Assembly: GCA_009746045.1 (NCBI GenBank)
Contig: RPFO01001947.1
Span: forward strand, 32,501-80,813
From: Mesostigma viride
Lineage: Eukaryota > Streptophyta > Mesostigmatophyceae > Mesostigmatales > Mesostigmataceae
Direction: 5' to 3'
Length of the DNA: 48,313 nucleotides
Shown in pieces: positions 12,401-21,350 of this stretch. The first letter of the stretch is position 1. Each line of letters starts with the position of its first letter. The translations under genes and the position numbers were made by a program. Below the pieces are notes generated by a model. The model worked only from the letters and a program-made list of their open reading frames with translations, made no database searches and had not been told where the DNA came from.

Positions 12401-14833
12401 CGCACAGGTAGTTTCCGTGCACATGAATACAAGGGTACGTGAAGTCACCGCACACGCGCAGGGCATGCAGATCTTGCCTGCACGATCACCGTCCACTCAC
12501 CCGCCCCGCCATCACCCACCCACAGACCCGCTCCGCCATCACCCACCCACAGACCCACACAGGCAACATCCACGTACCTGCATGGCCATCATCCACTCAG
12601 GGCAGTTCTGCGAGTAGACGCCCACACGGCCGTGCTGATGCCGACAGAAAGTGGCAGCGCGCCAGCACACGCACGCACACGCACACACATGCACGCACAC
12701 GCATGTAAGAATAAGGAGACCGTCAAACAAGGCAGGCAGTCAGGCAGGCTATGACCCACACATGCAGAAACCATTCCGTCGCGTGTTGCTGCAATATGGT
12801 AGGAAAATCATGACAAAAATTTCAGGACAAGTGTGAACCCGCGATTCTTTGGGAGCGTTGGACAGAAGCCATACGCATCCGCCTTTTACCTGTCCCGCCT
12901 TCTGTCTTCCTTAATTTCACGTACTCCATCCGCCGGTCTCATGCACACATGCTCTCGCTGCCCCACTCATGATGAATGCCTATCGCCCCTGGACACCACC
13001 GCCCACATCACCCAGCCTGGGTGCACAACATGGGTGTACAACATGGGTGTACAACATGGGTGTACAACATGGGTTATCCGGACAGCAGGTCTCACCCCGA
13101 ATGTGTCATCCCCCGCGTGCAAGCACGCCAACGGTGCAAGGCAACAGCATGTGCACTGCAGCAGAAGTGTTAACATACTGGCGGTAAAGAATCTGGCGGT
13201 ACTGCTGGCTAGCACCATACCGGCAATAACATCTTTGCGGTAACCATTCCGGCAGTAGCAATCCTGAGGGCACCAACATGGATGGTCAATGTACTGCTGC
13301 CACCCTGTAAAAACCTGTCAAGCAAGGTCATGACGTGACAACAGAGAGCCGGGGACTGCAGTTACATGACTGCACCAGCACGCAGCAGCAGGAGTCAGCA
13401 CACCGCGGGCACGTACCGGCTCCAGGCCGCAATGCCGGATGGCGCTGGCAATCTTGGTCGTCCTCTCCATGACCTCGGAGTATGTCAGCCACTGGTAATC
13501 CCCTACCTGCGACCACCCATGAGAAAGGAAGCCCGCAGCGGGAACCGGCAGGATTATGCGCTGACCATGCATGATGCAATGCGGAAGAAGCGGTGAAGCA
13601 CAGGGAACGGGGACTTAGGGGGGGGGCTCGCACAGGTGGCAGCACAGACGGGGGATGGGCAGAGGTAGGCAAGCCAGAAATGGAATACAGGAAGCCAATA
13701 GGGATACAGGAAAGCAATCCTCAGGTGTGCAGAGCAGGGCATGTAGCAGCCGGAGGGGATGACTGAAGTGGCCCAGTGCGATCAGGCCAAAACACAGATG
13801 GATGGAGAGGTGGAGAGGTGGAGAGGTAACAGGCCGAAATCAAGGCAGAAAAGGGTGGGGCAGCCTGGTGGCATTTTTTGTAATGGCACGGGCATGTACA
13901 ACAGAGAAAAAAATAAGAGGGAGGGAAAGCGATTGAGCATTTCCTATGATCCCAGGAGTGGCTGCTTGGGCTAATACCGGCAAACACAAAATAGCCCTGG
14001 AAGACATCCTGAAACGTTTTATATTGCATGTCCCTAAGAGACAAAGCGAAAGGGATTCTTCACACTAGCAAATGCTGTGTACAGCACGCAAATCGCATCA
14101 GCGTGACATTCAACATAGGTTCTGGATGAAAAGAAAGCATGAGATTGACTTCAACCTATGTTACAGTTTGAGCTTCTTCTTGTATGTTATCTGCGTTCCA
14201 CAATATGGCGTTCCACCAGTCATGCTTAGGTAATTGAGCCAGACTGACTTTGAAAAATATTTGTAAAATGCATGCCAAATAACGTGTGAGGCAAAACAAA
14301 AGAGCCCGTTCACTTAAGGAGGAACGACCAAATCTTTTAGACGGCCATTGACGCTTTAATATGGCACTTTTTCCTTTTAACGCACCTCCCCCGTTGAATC
14401 CCTGGCGCGCCATCCCAAGCACTTGTTTCCTGGGAATTTCTCCACGGCGGATCTGCCGACAAGAACACGCAGACGAACGATGCAAACAAGAGGGAATGAC
14501 AAATCTCACACAAGCAAGTAACAAATAAACGACGGTTCGTGCAGTATCACAGCAAGAGATAACAGCTATTGCACACCGGACTTTTTCAGGGATGCCAGGT
14601 CTTGTTTTCAACCAATCAAGCGCACCGAATTGCTCTGCTAGGCAACACGCGGCAAGGCATATTTTAAAAGTGTCATATTACCTGAACGAGTCGTAGAGAT
14701 TATTAACGCCCTCTGCAGTTTGGACAGCAAATCCATCTTTGGCCAACCTGTGGCGGAAAATGGCGCTTCTCTCGGGCTTGTCCGCGGTGGCCGCCCGACC
14801 CGGCGCAACCTCTACAAGCCAGGGGTTCGGCAT
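333..14833 (-). CDS. LACS: Long-chain acyl-CoA synthetase (3' end off window), 17 exons
   Basis: ATP-dependent ligase that activates free fatty acids to acyl-CoA (EC 6.2.1.3), normally on ER, plastid or peroxisome membranes. Exons, 5' to 3': 14833-14682, 14452-14386, 13506-13417, 12634-12578, 9873-9825, 8829-8753, 7747-7711, 7140-7046, 6429-6340, 5727-5650, 4515-4405, 3551-3464, 3216-3150, 2415-2340, 1938-1821, 1244-1093, 426-333. Every junction is GT-AG and phases agree throughout, giving ~499 residues. Diagnostic motifs are the AMP-binding loop YTSGTTGVPK (229-238), LPLAHIFDR (275-283), VSGAAPL in exon 15 and YGLTE (417-421). Family members run ~650-700 residues, so the GEW..DG and C-terminal Lys motifs are missing because exon 18 lies left of base 1. 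No peroxisomal or plastid signal is evident at the N-terminus. The start is the first ATG before the conserved NLYDSF segment. The family call is firm; the isoform is not determined. Confidence 0.93.
1093..1244 (-). CDS. LACS: LACS exon 16
   Basis: Fifty-one codons beginning GLTETCAASFVAVPDGG, completing the YGLTE motif, followed by the TVGIPVPSIDICLEGVPE block. Donor GAG|GTACGA. Confidence 0.96.
1690..1806. repeat. CA/GCACA-rich microsatellite
   Basis: Imprecise (CA)n with CG and CCG interruptions in the intron between LACS exons 15 and 16, ending about 15 bp from the exon 15 donor. Confidence 0.85.
1821..1938 (-). CDS. LACS: LACS exon 15
   Basis: A 118-bp exon starting IKMRLGGRVRLIVSGAAPLA and ending VVQGYG (Gly split). 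It contains the SGAAPL adenine-binding segment and the first half of the YGLTE (A5) motif. Confidence 0.96.
2340..2415 (-). CDS. LACS: LACS exon 14
   Basis: A 76-bp exon with KLNYLKAGVSSDKASPFFDK and ILFSK, the conserved 'G....PF.D...F.K' segment. Donor AAG|GTGTGA. Confidence 0.92.
3061..3130. repeat. Poly-C and poly-A low-complexity run
   Basis: Fifteen C residues followed by T/C runs, then A-rich and GA-rich bases, in the intron just 3' of LACS exon 13. Confidence 0.8.
3150..3216 (-). CDS. LACS: LACS exon 13
   Basis: A 67-bp exon completing Gly and coding VENAIKSSGLLKKTLYNYAFE, ending in phase 2. It matches the helical segment following DRIY in LACS enzymes. Confidence 0.9.
3464..3551 (-). 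CDS. LACS: LACS exon 12
   Basis: Codes DVKKLLEDIAMLKPTWFPGV then PRIFDRIYA plus one base. The 'L.DI..LKPT.F..VPR..DRIY' block is a LACS hallmark. Acceptor CCTGCAG, donor G|GTGGGT. Confidence 0.95.
3620..3873. repeat. Intronic minisatellite, five units of 53/54 bp
   Basis: Units begin ATAATGTGCCCTTACC at 3620, 3674, 3727, 3781 and 3834. Lengths alternate 54/53/54/53 because of a C5/C4 run, and CCGTTGCC alternates with CTGTTG(C/T)C, so the array expanded as a ~107-bp dimer. Lies in the intron between LACS exons 11 and 12. Confidence 0.93.
4405..4515 (-). CDS. LACS: LACS exon 11
   Basis: Thirty-seven codons carrying SYLPLAHIFDRTNEE and ending GIGYWQG. LPLAHIFDR is the adenylation A4-type signature typical of LACS. 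Donor GGG|GTGCGT. Confidence 0.95.
5325..5474. repeat. Intronic minisatellite, five units of 30 bp
   Basis: Unit contains GTAAACGGTGAGAAATTACC and CAACAAGCG. The open frame through it is a by-product of the 30-bp period. Lies between LACS exons 10 and 11. Confidence 0.92.
5650..5727 (-). CDS. LACS: LACS exon 10
   Basis: Twenty-six codons, GVMLTHKMVLSTMSAVEKF and the following seven residues, directly continuing the P-loop (GVPK|GVMLTH). Phase 0 at both ends; donor GAG|GTGACT. Confidence 0.95.
6270..6315 (-). pseudogene. Decayed partial copy of the LACS P-loop exon
   Basis: Inside the intron after exon 9, ~46 bp match the 3' half of that exon and its splice donor. The copy reads CTIMYTSAKMGVPK followed by GTATGG, so the loop glycines and threonines are lost (TSGTTG has become TSAKMG). 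No acceptor AG lies just upstream, so it is not a complete alternative exon. Confidence 0.75.
6340..6429 (-). CDS. LACS: LACS exon 9, AMP-binding P-loop
   Basis: Thirty codons, ending KPEDLCTIMYTSGTTGVPK. This is the Ser/Thr/Gly-rich ATP phosphate-binding loop (A3) of adenylate-forming enzymes. The donor AAG|GTATAG lies immediately after the loop. A decayed copy of the 3' part of this exon occurs 70 bp downstream. Confidence 0.96.
7046..7140 (-). CDS. LACS: LACS exon 8
   Basis: A 95-bp exon coding a VVVAFG strand followed by an Ala/Lys-rich stretch and KKLYTWDDFLAL, corresponding to the 'VVYWG ... S W..F' region. Donor CTG|GTAGGT, phase 0. Confidence 0.88.
7172..7257. repeat. Perfect 43-bp tandem duplication
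   Basis: Two identical units starting AGTATGCACGCACAGGGCAT in the intron upstream of LACS exon 8. Perfect identity suggests a recent duplication. Confidence 0.93.
7711..7747 (-). CDS. LACS: LACS exon 7 (micro-exon)
   Basis: A 37-bp exon coding LAGAVKNCASVK plus one base. Short and moderately conserved, but its phase fits between exons 6 and 8 and the junctions are GCGCAG and G|GTAGGG. Confidence 0.72.
8753..8829 (-). CDS. LACS: LACS exon 6
   Basis: A 77-bp exon completing the Gly codon and coding ADAIEFIVNHSETELVFV and then HADKLIA. It matches the 'A..FI.NHSE...VF' region of LACS proteins. Donor GTACGTG. Confidence 0.92.
9825..9873 (-). CDS. LACS: LACS exon 5 (micro-exon)
   Basis: A 49-bp exon coding ACNMHTLYCVPLYDTLG, with the last Gly codon split after one base. 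Acceptor CTTGCAG, donor G|GTGAGT. It supplies the universally conserved VPLYDTLG block and sits alone between long introns. Confidence 0.92.
10250..10832. repeat. 17-bp minisatellite, ~34 copies
   Basis: Core unit CAACGCGCCGGAACAAA with variants at a few sites (CGACGCG, GAACGAA, GAGCAAG). Because 17 is not a multiple of three and stops are rare, several frames stay open with a 17-residue period. Lies in the 2.7-kb LACS intron between exons 4 and 5. Confidence 0.93.
11305..12455. repeat. 50-bp minisatellite, 23 near-identical copies
   Basis: Units start CAGGTAGTTTCCGTGCACAT every 50 bp from 11305-11306 to 12405-12406. The only variation is one A/G position (CGCAC versus CACAC) at unit junctions. 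Same LACS intron as the 17-bp array. No spacers occur, so it is not a CRISPR array. Confidence 0.96.
12495..12566. repeat. Short direct repeat
   Basis: CCGCCATCACCCACCCACAG occurs twice in succession next to LACS exon 4. Confidence 0.7.
12578..12634 (-). CDS. LACS: LACS exon 4
   Basis: Nineteen codons, phase 0 both ends, HGRVGVYSQNCPEWMMAMQ, the conserved 'RVGIY..N.PEW' block. It is followed by a 2.7-kb intron (9874-12577) that holds two large minisatellites. Confidence 0.92.
13019..13078. repeat. 14-bp tandem repeat, four copies
   Basis: GTGTACAACATGGG repeated four times (first copy GTGCACAACATGGG) in the intron between LACS exons 3 and 4. Confidence 0.9.
13417..13506 (-). CDS. LACS: LACS exon 3
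   Basis: Exactly 30 codons, phase 0 at both ends. It starts VGDYQWLTYSEV and ends CGLEP, matching the family's 'YxWxTYxEV' block. Donor is GTACGTG. Confidence 0.9.
14386..14452 (-). CDS. LACS: LACS exon 2
   Basis: A 67-bp exon completing the split Arg codon and coding SAVEKFPGNKCLGWRARD. The acceptor is TCGGCAG and the donor GAG|GTGCGT; it ends in phase 0. The N-K-C-L-G-W-R pattern is conserved in the family. Confidence 0.85.
14682..14833 (-). CDS. LACS: LACS exon 1
   Basis: Codes residues 1-50 plus two bases of codon 51, beginning MPNPWLVEVAPGR and ending NNLYDSF. The donor is CAG|GTAAT. The NLYDSF segment is the usual start of homology in plant and algal LACS proteins. No cleavable signal peptide is apparent. 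Confidence 0.85.
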
Positions 14834-16408
14834 CGTCACCCTGATATCAATCGAGTAATGTCTAAAACGATATCTAATCGCGCGTGTCTAATTGGCAGTT
14901 CTTACAGTTTAAGGCACGTAGGTATTCAAGCGTGCTCGCCAGACAGAACGAGCTGTACATGTTCGTTTTCCCACGCCAACGTAACCTACATGGCGATCTG
15001 TCTGTCCGTTAAACACGTGGCGCAAGAGGAGTGAGGAAAATCTGATTCAGAAACGTCTTGCTGCATAATTTATGACGGGGCAGGGGCGCAGGGCGCGGCG
15101 CCCGATCGCGAGGAATTATTACAGAGTGGCAACTGGCAACGTAATTCGCGCCTACCTAATTTCGCGCCAGATGTTATTGTGACTTTCTGGCTGTGACACG
15201 AACTTAATAACTACTGTAGAGAGGTCCACAGCAGCGAGCCAACTCAGCCATCCAGGAGAGGACCACACAAACGAGAGCCTGAGCTGGGCCTGAGCAAAAC
15301 AACTTAAACAAGCATGCATGCGAGAGCGTTCTGCCGTCTGCGTACTCGAGGTTGCCGCCGTTGCCAAACCGCCTGCAATATCGCATGAGCGGTTTGCGAA
15401 GTTTCCCACAACCGCGCTGGAACGTAACTGATGGTCGATGAAGTCCTCACGAGGATTGCTGCGATGCTGCAACGATGCCGCTGCGCGCGTGGTTTAGGTC
15501 TGGTTTATGTAGGGGTCCAGTAGCCTATTATTATATTCAACTACCATAAGGCAGGACCAGTCTGTGGCTCCACTATTAACTCTGTCGGACAACCGGCTTG
15601 GGAATAAACTGAACTGACATGGACTGAACGATGACCGCAGGATGATTGCACGAAAAAGCCTGATGATGACTGCAGGAAAAAGGGAGCCTTCCTGGCTGGC
15701 TTTCTCCGCCTAGGAATCTGCCTACAAATCTTTTGTGACCTTTCTTGGTCGAGGCGATGCGGGTTCCGGCCTCGGTGGACGTCAAATGTGCCGAAACCTG
15801 CGCACGACTCTCAAGCCGCAGCTGCAGGTATGCGGTAAGCTGGTACCGTTGGCGAAGTCCAGCTGCTTGCGTGCAAGCAGCCTCGTCGCGAACATCACAA
15901 TATTGCGTGAGGCACGAACCACGCAGCTATTAGACCCACTCTAACTTCCCATTCAGCAGCCTATCTTGCTCTCCGACACAAGTAAAAAGAAGCAGGGAAG
16001 AATAGGTAGGAGCAGTGAGAGGGATGCCGGGTGGAGTGCAGCGAATGTAGAGATATATGATATGCCTGAATCGATTATGTGGCTGAGACAGAACTGGCTT
16101 CAGGGGTGACAAGCGGTTGGTATAATGTTGCTTGTGCCGTTGGTGGGTCTGTGGCTCGAATGGCTAGTGCGCTCTACCTTCAGCAGACTTACATGTCATA
16201 TGGCGTTCAATATTATTAAACACAGACCAATGGCGGTGACACTGCTCAGTAGCATTTTGAGCATCTGGGAGGGACAGAAAACCCTTCCTTGAATGAAAAT
16301 GGGTAAGACGACCATAAGTCATGCAAATTCTGTTCCTAAAAAAGAATTATAGGTCTATCCTTTTTTTGGAATTGGCATCACTTGATCTTAGAACCCAATC
16401 CGCTTGCT
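14834..16408. other. LACS upstream region; no gene recognised
   Basis: Should hold the LACS 5' UTR and promoter. I saw no convincing coding block on either strand. A plus-strand stretch from an ATG near 15755 (MRVPASVDVKCAETCARL) ends at CTGCAG|GTATGC and could be a first exon, but no downstream exon was found. Confidence 0.4.
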
Positions 16409-16419
16409 ATGCCACCCAT

Positions 16420-18509
16420 TAATTAAGAACATCACGCGGTTGGGAGTACACGTAACACATGGCCCTGAGAAGGGGGCCTATGGTTTTTAATACATTCTGG
16501 GCTACAACCTGCAGGTGGGGAGTGTAAACAGCCACCTGCTCTGGGTGCACTAGGTGCACCCGCACCTCCATGTACTCCAGCAGCTTAGGTGCGGGCATGG
16601 GGTGGAAGATGATTGTGGCTAGGCAATAGCAAAGGGCATGTCATCTCAGCAGAGAGTAACTCTCTGCATGGGCAACGCATGACTAAGTACTACTTAATTA
16701 ATGCATCATCTGGTGTGGGGGCCATCATAGGCATACATGGCCACGTTGGCTAAGCCTTACTATTCTACACTACTGCGATTATAGTCCCCTAGGGTGGTTT
16801 TGCTGAGGGTGCTGGGGCAGCGGAGGTCGCCTGCCAGGGCTTGTGGCCGACGTAGATGACCGCCCCCTTCCAGTACACCGGCTGGCCCGCCTTGGTCTGC
16901 CGGAGCTGGAGGTAGTAGGTCGGCCATAGCTCCCGTCACCGTTGTTGCTGCGCCAGGGTCAAGTCGTTGTCCAGAGTTTACTGAGTTCTCTCGAGCCGCT
17001 TGCGGCGTCTGAGGAACGAAATCTTGTCCGCCATGTTCTCAAAGATGAGAAGCAGCGGAGGCGGTCCCGCCTTACTCCCGCGAGCGGCCGGGAAGGCGGA
17101 GGGCCTCCAGCTTGATCTCACCAATGAGGGCCATTAAATTAAATTATAACATGCCTCCGTTGGGAGATCATGTAGCCAATGAGGGCCATGGGGGCAAGGA
17201 TTTTGTCCTTCAACGCACGTGCAAGCTTCTCCCGGAGTTCTCACCTTCCACCAGGTCGAAGTGCTTGACGATGACGTTAAGGCTGCGCTTGTTGAGCTCG
17301 GCCTGAGTCCTCGCGGAGGTCGAGCGTCTGCTGCATGCTTGAGCTGTGCTGCGACGTACGGCGGAGGTGTTGGTGGTGGTGTGGTTCAGCAGCAACGTGG
17401 GCAGCCCAGGTCTGGGGGGGCCGGAGGAGCATCGCCTGCTGGGCCAGCGGGGGCTGGCTTGGCGGCAATCATCCTTCACCGCCTGGGCGGTGAGGCCAGT
17501 ATTGTTTTGCAGGCACTTGGTGGCGATGGCGTTGTCCTTGAGGCGCTGGTCGATGTCGAGGAGCTGGGCAGTGATGGCGACGGTGGTGGCGGTGGTGGCC
17601 GTGGTGGCAGTGGTGGCGGTGGAGGCGAGGAGGGTGGATCGATGGAGGTGGCGGTGGCGGTGGCGGTGGTGGAGAAGAGGGGGATCGAGCTCGGTAGCCA
17701 GCATGCTGCCCATGGGCCATGGCTGCCACATCTGTAGCGAGGGGGGCCACGTGCTGCTCGAGTGCGCCTCCTTATTAAGGAGTGCATGAGCGGATGGAGG
17801 ATTCGGTCAAGGTGGTGGTGAGGGGCGTGGGGGCCCAGAGTTCCTCGAGGGAGTGTCCAATTAGAAGGGAGAAGAGGGCGTATATTGCTGAAGGTGGGGG
17901 CGGGCCGGGCGGCCCTGTGGAGCTTCTCAGCCGAATGGTACGTATTGAAAGAAGGCATTGCACAGGCGGCCCTCAGGTGGTCGGGAGCTGCTTGCTCCGA
18001 GTTCAATAAGCGAGGCGCGCGATAAAAAAATCCCGTAGCCCCAGGAGGCTGTCGTGGTTGAGCTTGTCACTAAAAAGCCGGGCTGGCTGGCGTCAAAGTC
18101 GAACTCGTCCCATCTCGGCTTGGCATGCAGGGCATGTGCACTTGGGATCAGTTGACGTGGCTGGCGAGGCGATCCCGGGGCCCGGGGTGACCACTAGTGC
18201 TTGGCTAGAGGAACTGCTGCCTTCAGGGCCGGAGGGCAAAGCTGCAGCCGGAGCTGCAGTCTGACGTATTTTCAGGGCTCAGCAGAGCCAGTCAGCCACC
18301 AAGCTGCGTTGCGTAGAGGATCGCGTTAACTGCTCGTCATAATATTGCGCGGATAGCTTCGAGAAAATATATCAGCGTGTGCGTCTTACTGAAAGACGAT
18401 CAAGCGATTGTGATATTCACTGCCGAATTTGGTGCCCAAACGTGAAACTTATGAGCTCCGCCGTCAGCCATAGCTATCTCGTGGCTCGTGCACCAGATCA
18501 GTGGACAAC
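16420..18509 (-). mobile_element. L1-like ORF1-only retrotransposon, long copy
   Basis: Flanked by the direct repeat ATGCCACCCA at 16409-16418 and 18510-18519, a plausible target-site duplication. The 3' end (left) has a conserved tail ending in TTCTTAATTAA. Inside, reading leftward from ~17750, is a decayed ORF1-type protein. No reverse transcriptase is present. The same 3' UTR occurs at 23812-24245 and 25146-25556 on the plus strand. Confidence 0.7.
16800..17737 (-). pseudogene. Decayed L1-type ORF1 (RNA-binding) protein
   Basis: Fragments in order: LLDIDQRLKDNAIATKCLQN, LNVIVKHFDLVEGENSG, MADKISFLRRRKRLE (near 17032), DNDLTLAQQQR, RELWPTY and QTKAGQPVYWKGAVIYVGHK. The layout resembles L1 ORF1p (RRM-like region then an R-R-x-LW-P C-terminal domain). 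Several frameshifts and stops interrupt it. A Thr/Ala-rich run upstream is low complexity. Confidence 0.6.
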
Positions 18510-18581
18510 ATGCCACCCATGCATGGTTGGCTTTGACTAGCGGCAGAGCACACTTGCCAGCTGACGAGACTCGCCATGCAA

Positions 18582-18743
<162 letters not shown>

Positions 18744-18936
18744 TCACCTAAAAATGGCCTTTTTGGTTACATGGGGTCATATCTCCCACACATATAGTCA
18801 GATCGGGGTGCCTTTCTGGACTTAAGGTCCCCCTAGGACCCTGTTCACATCACATAAATTGGGGGGCCAACTGACCTATTTTTAGCACCAAACCGTGACG
18901 TGGAAATGTGCAAAAAACGATGTTTTCCAGGCATAA

Positions 18937-19078
18937 TTAATTAATTAATTAATTAAACTCGTGCTCCCGTTGGGGAGTCACGGAGCACCGAAGTGCTTTT
19001 AATCCCTGTGTGTGCACTACAGGAGAAAGGGCAGAGACCCCCAGTCTCCTTCATGCCAAAGGCATGCCACAGCTGCAA
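18937..19078 (-). mobile_element. Retrotransposon 3' tail, 142 bp, dead on arrival
   Basis: Flanked by the 12-bp repeat TTCCAGGCATAA at 18925-18936 and 19079-19090. On the minus strand it reads toward a stem (GTGCTCC ... GGAGCAC) followed by an ATTA/TTAA microsatellite. Nearly identical to the insertion at 21562-21761. Confidence 0.85.
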
Positions 19079-19090
19079 TTCCAGGCATAA

Positions 19091-20854
19091 GTAGGCATAG
19101 CAGCCACACACAAGTAGTAAATGTAGTCCAATTCAGCTGGAAATGGTCATGCTTATTAATTTACATCCAAAGACAAAAACCGCCCTTAAGTATGCAATAT
19201 GAGACCAAACTATGTGCTATAATTCTGGCATACATGAGCCAAAACGCCGTTTTAGTGCATTATTTTCAAACTTATGAAGCCCCTGCCAGCACATATGTGG
19301 CCCATGCAATCATGCAAGAATTCGTCACATTAATAGCACAATACTTGAATTTACACTAGAACACAAGTTGGACATATTAGGACCACTGCCGGCCCACTAA
19401 AAGTGACGGATGCAAGGAGAAATAGAGCGATCTTTGCCAAAATACTCCATATTCTGCGCCATTGTCTTGGAAAACTTTGCATTCTTCACTCAATTATCAT
19501 CATGGCTGTCATGGGATTCATATACATGCCACTGGGGCTGGATACATTAGCCAACACAGACTAAAAAAGCGATAATCAAGGGACAAAATCACCATCAATC
19601 ACAGTAGATGCTGGCATTCGGAACAAGCACCATAGTGCCTACAAGCCTCAAGAAGGGGAGCTTGGCTGACCAGTCGTGCCTGTCGGCTGACCAGTCTCTT
19701 TTCTGAAACGGGCCCCGCTCGGCAGCACACACAATCTCCTTTGCAGTACTTGGCCCACTCTGCTGGGCACCCCTCAGTGCTGTGCGTTTCTTATAGCATG
19801 CATGCAGCTAATCCAAATATATATCTGCCAGGTGCCTCTCTGCTACATGGAAATACAAAGCGCAATCAAGGACAGCAGTGGCTTGGGCTGCTATTCAGTT
19901 GAGCTCAGCACCTAGCTGTTGTACAACATGATTCTGCATCAGTGCCTGTCCTAATTGCACCCCCCCGCCCCCTTGCCATCATCGTCATGCTCATCATAGT
20001 CTTTGGAACGTGCACTGAACTCCAACCCTTGGACAGTCCATAGGTCATTAAGATTATCTGTGCATGTAATGCTAGCTCTTATTAGTTGAACTCATCTACC
20101 AGTGACCCTCTCATGGTCGTGTCATCTCTCATGTAATCCACCTAGGTTTATCGTAGCCACTGATCTTTCAGCCCCTCCTGACATCAAAATCTGGGCAAAC
20201 ACACTGTTGACATCGCCCTTCCTTTTTAGCCTGCATGGCTCCTCATGTTTATCCTTATCTCATCCCTCAACACACCTAGAACTGTCTATTCATCCCCCTT
20301 GCATAGGCGGTGCATAACTGCGGCGTGATGGGGGATTGCCAAAAATAGGTGTAAAATGCATGGGATGGCACGGGGAGGTTCACACTCATCGATTTACAAT
20401 CACACTCATATGTGCTAACAATGTCCCTCTCTGCTTTTGACACTGCATGCACATGCATTTCCTACCGGCTATATCAAGCCTTTAGTGTGGTTTGGTGCAT
20501 CCAGAGAAATGGCAGGTCAGCTGAGTGCATCAGACCACATTTGTGCTAAGTGTACGATTGCAACGCTGTTTGCCCACCGCATGGAGCTCCCCTTTCGGAC
20601 AGTGGCACAAGTAGCACGTACACCTTACTCCCAGCCGCTCACCCTGCCCATGCTAGCAACAAGAACAAATGCATGGTCCCCATATCCCAACGTAAGGTGC
20701 ATCACATCATGATGGCCCTGCCATCATGCACCTACAAGTGTGCCACCCCTCTCCACCTCAACCTACTCTGAAATGCCAGGGCCCCAACAAACCTTTCAAG
20801 ACATGGCACTCCTCAAAGAAGGCAACCCCTCAAAGAAGGCGAGGCAGTTTAGGT
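19091..20854. other. No gene recognised
   Basis: About 1.8 kb of ordinary-complexity sequence without a convincing exon, repeat or RNA gene. Later exons of the transposon-split minus-strand gene could lie here but cannot be identified by eye. Confidence 0.4.
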
Positions 20855-21039
20855 CTAGGGGGGCTTTGGGTAAGTCAAAAGATGATAGAGTTCACTAACA
20901 CAGGCCACGGCAACGACAACCTGCTCCACCCGCTGCATCCATACATCACAAGCCATAAACTGCACAGCCTGGCATGATTGCACAGGTCGGACAAATATAA
21001 ATAAAATATGATTCAAATACTTTTTGCTGCTTACCGGTC

Positions 21040-21250
21040 GCCGTTGGATGAATTTAGATGTTTTGGTGAAAACTTTTTCGCCGTACGTTGGATACATCTA
21101 AATATTTTGGTGAAAACTTTTTCGCCATTGGATACATCTAAATATTTTGGTGAAAACTTTTTCGTCGTTGGATACATCTAAATATTTTGGTGAAAACTTT
21201 TTCGCCGTTGGATACATCTAAATATTTTGGTGAAAACTTTTTCGCCGTTG
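21040..21250. repeat. Subterminal 40-bp tandem repeat, left array
   Basis: Five units of GTTGGATACATCTAAATATT plus TTGGTGAAAACTTTTTCGCC; the first is diverged. Followed by an 80-bp segment ending in the element's terminal repeat at 21333. Confidence 0.93.
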
Positions 21251-21350
21251 GATACATTTAGTGGACTAAATATGCAACATTTATAAATCAAATGCGCAAA
21301 TACGGCCAAATATCATTTATATTTGTCCGACCTGTGAAGTTTAAGTTTAA

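Noticed and set aside
11305-12455. CRISPR-like regular array
   Set aside because: Units are contiguous 50-bp tandem copies with no unique spacers, in a eukaryotic intron.
14720-15034. Plus-strand frame opposite LACS exon 1
   Set aside because: Overlaps the conserved minus-strand exon and has no independent support.
15735-15944. Possible plus-strand first exon (MRVPASVDVKCAETCARL)
   Set aside because: A plausible donor follows, but no second exon or family match could be found.
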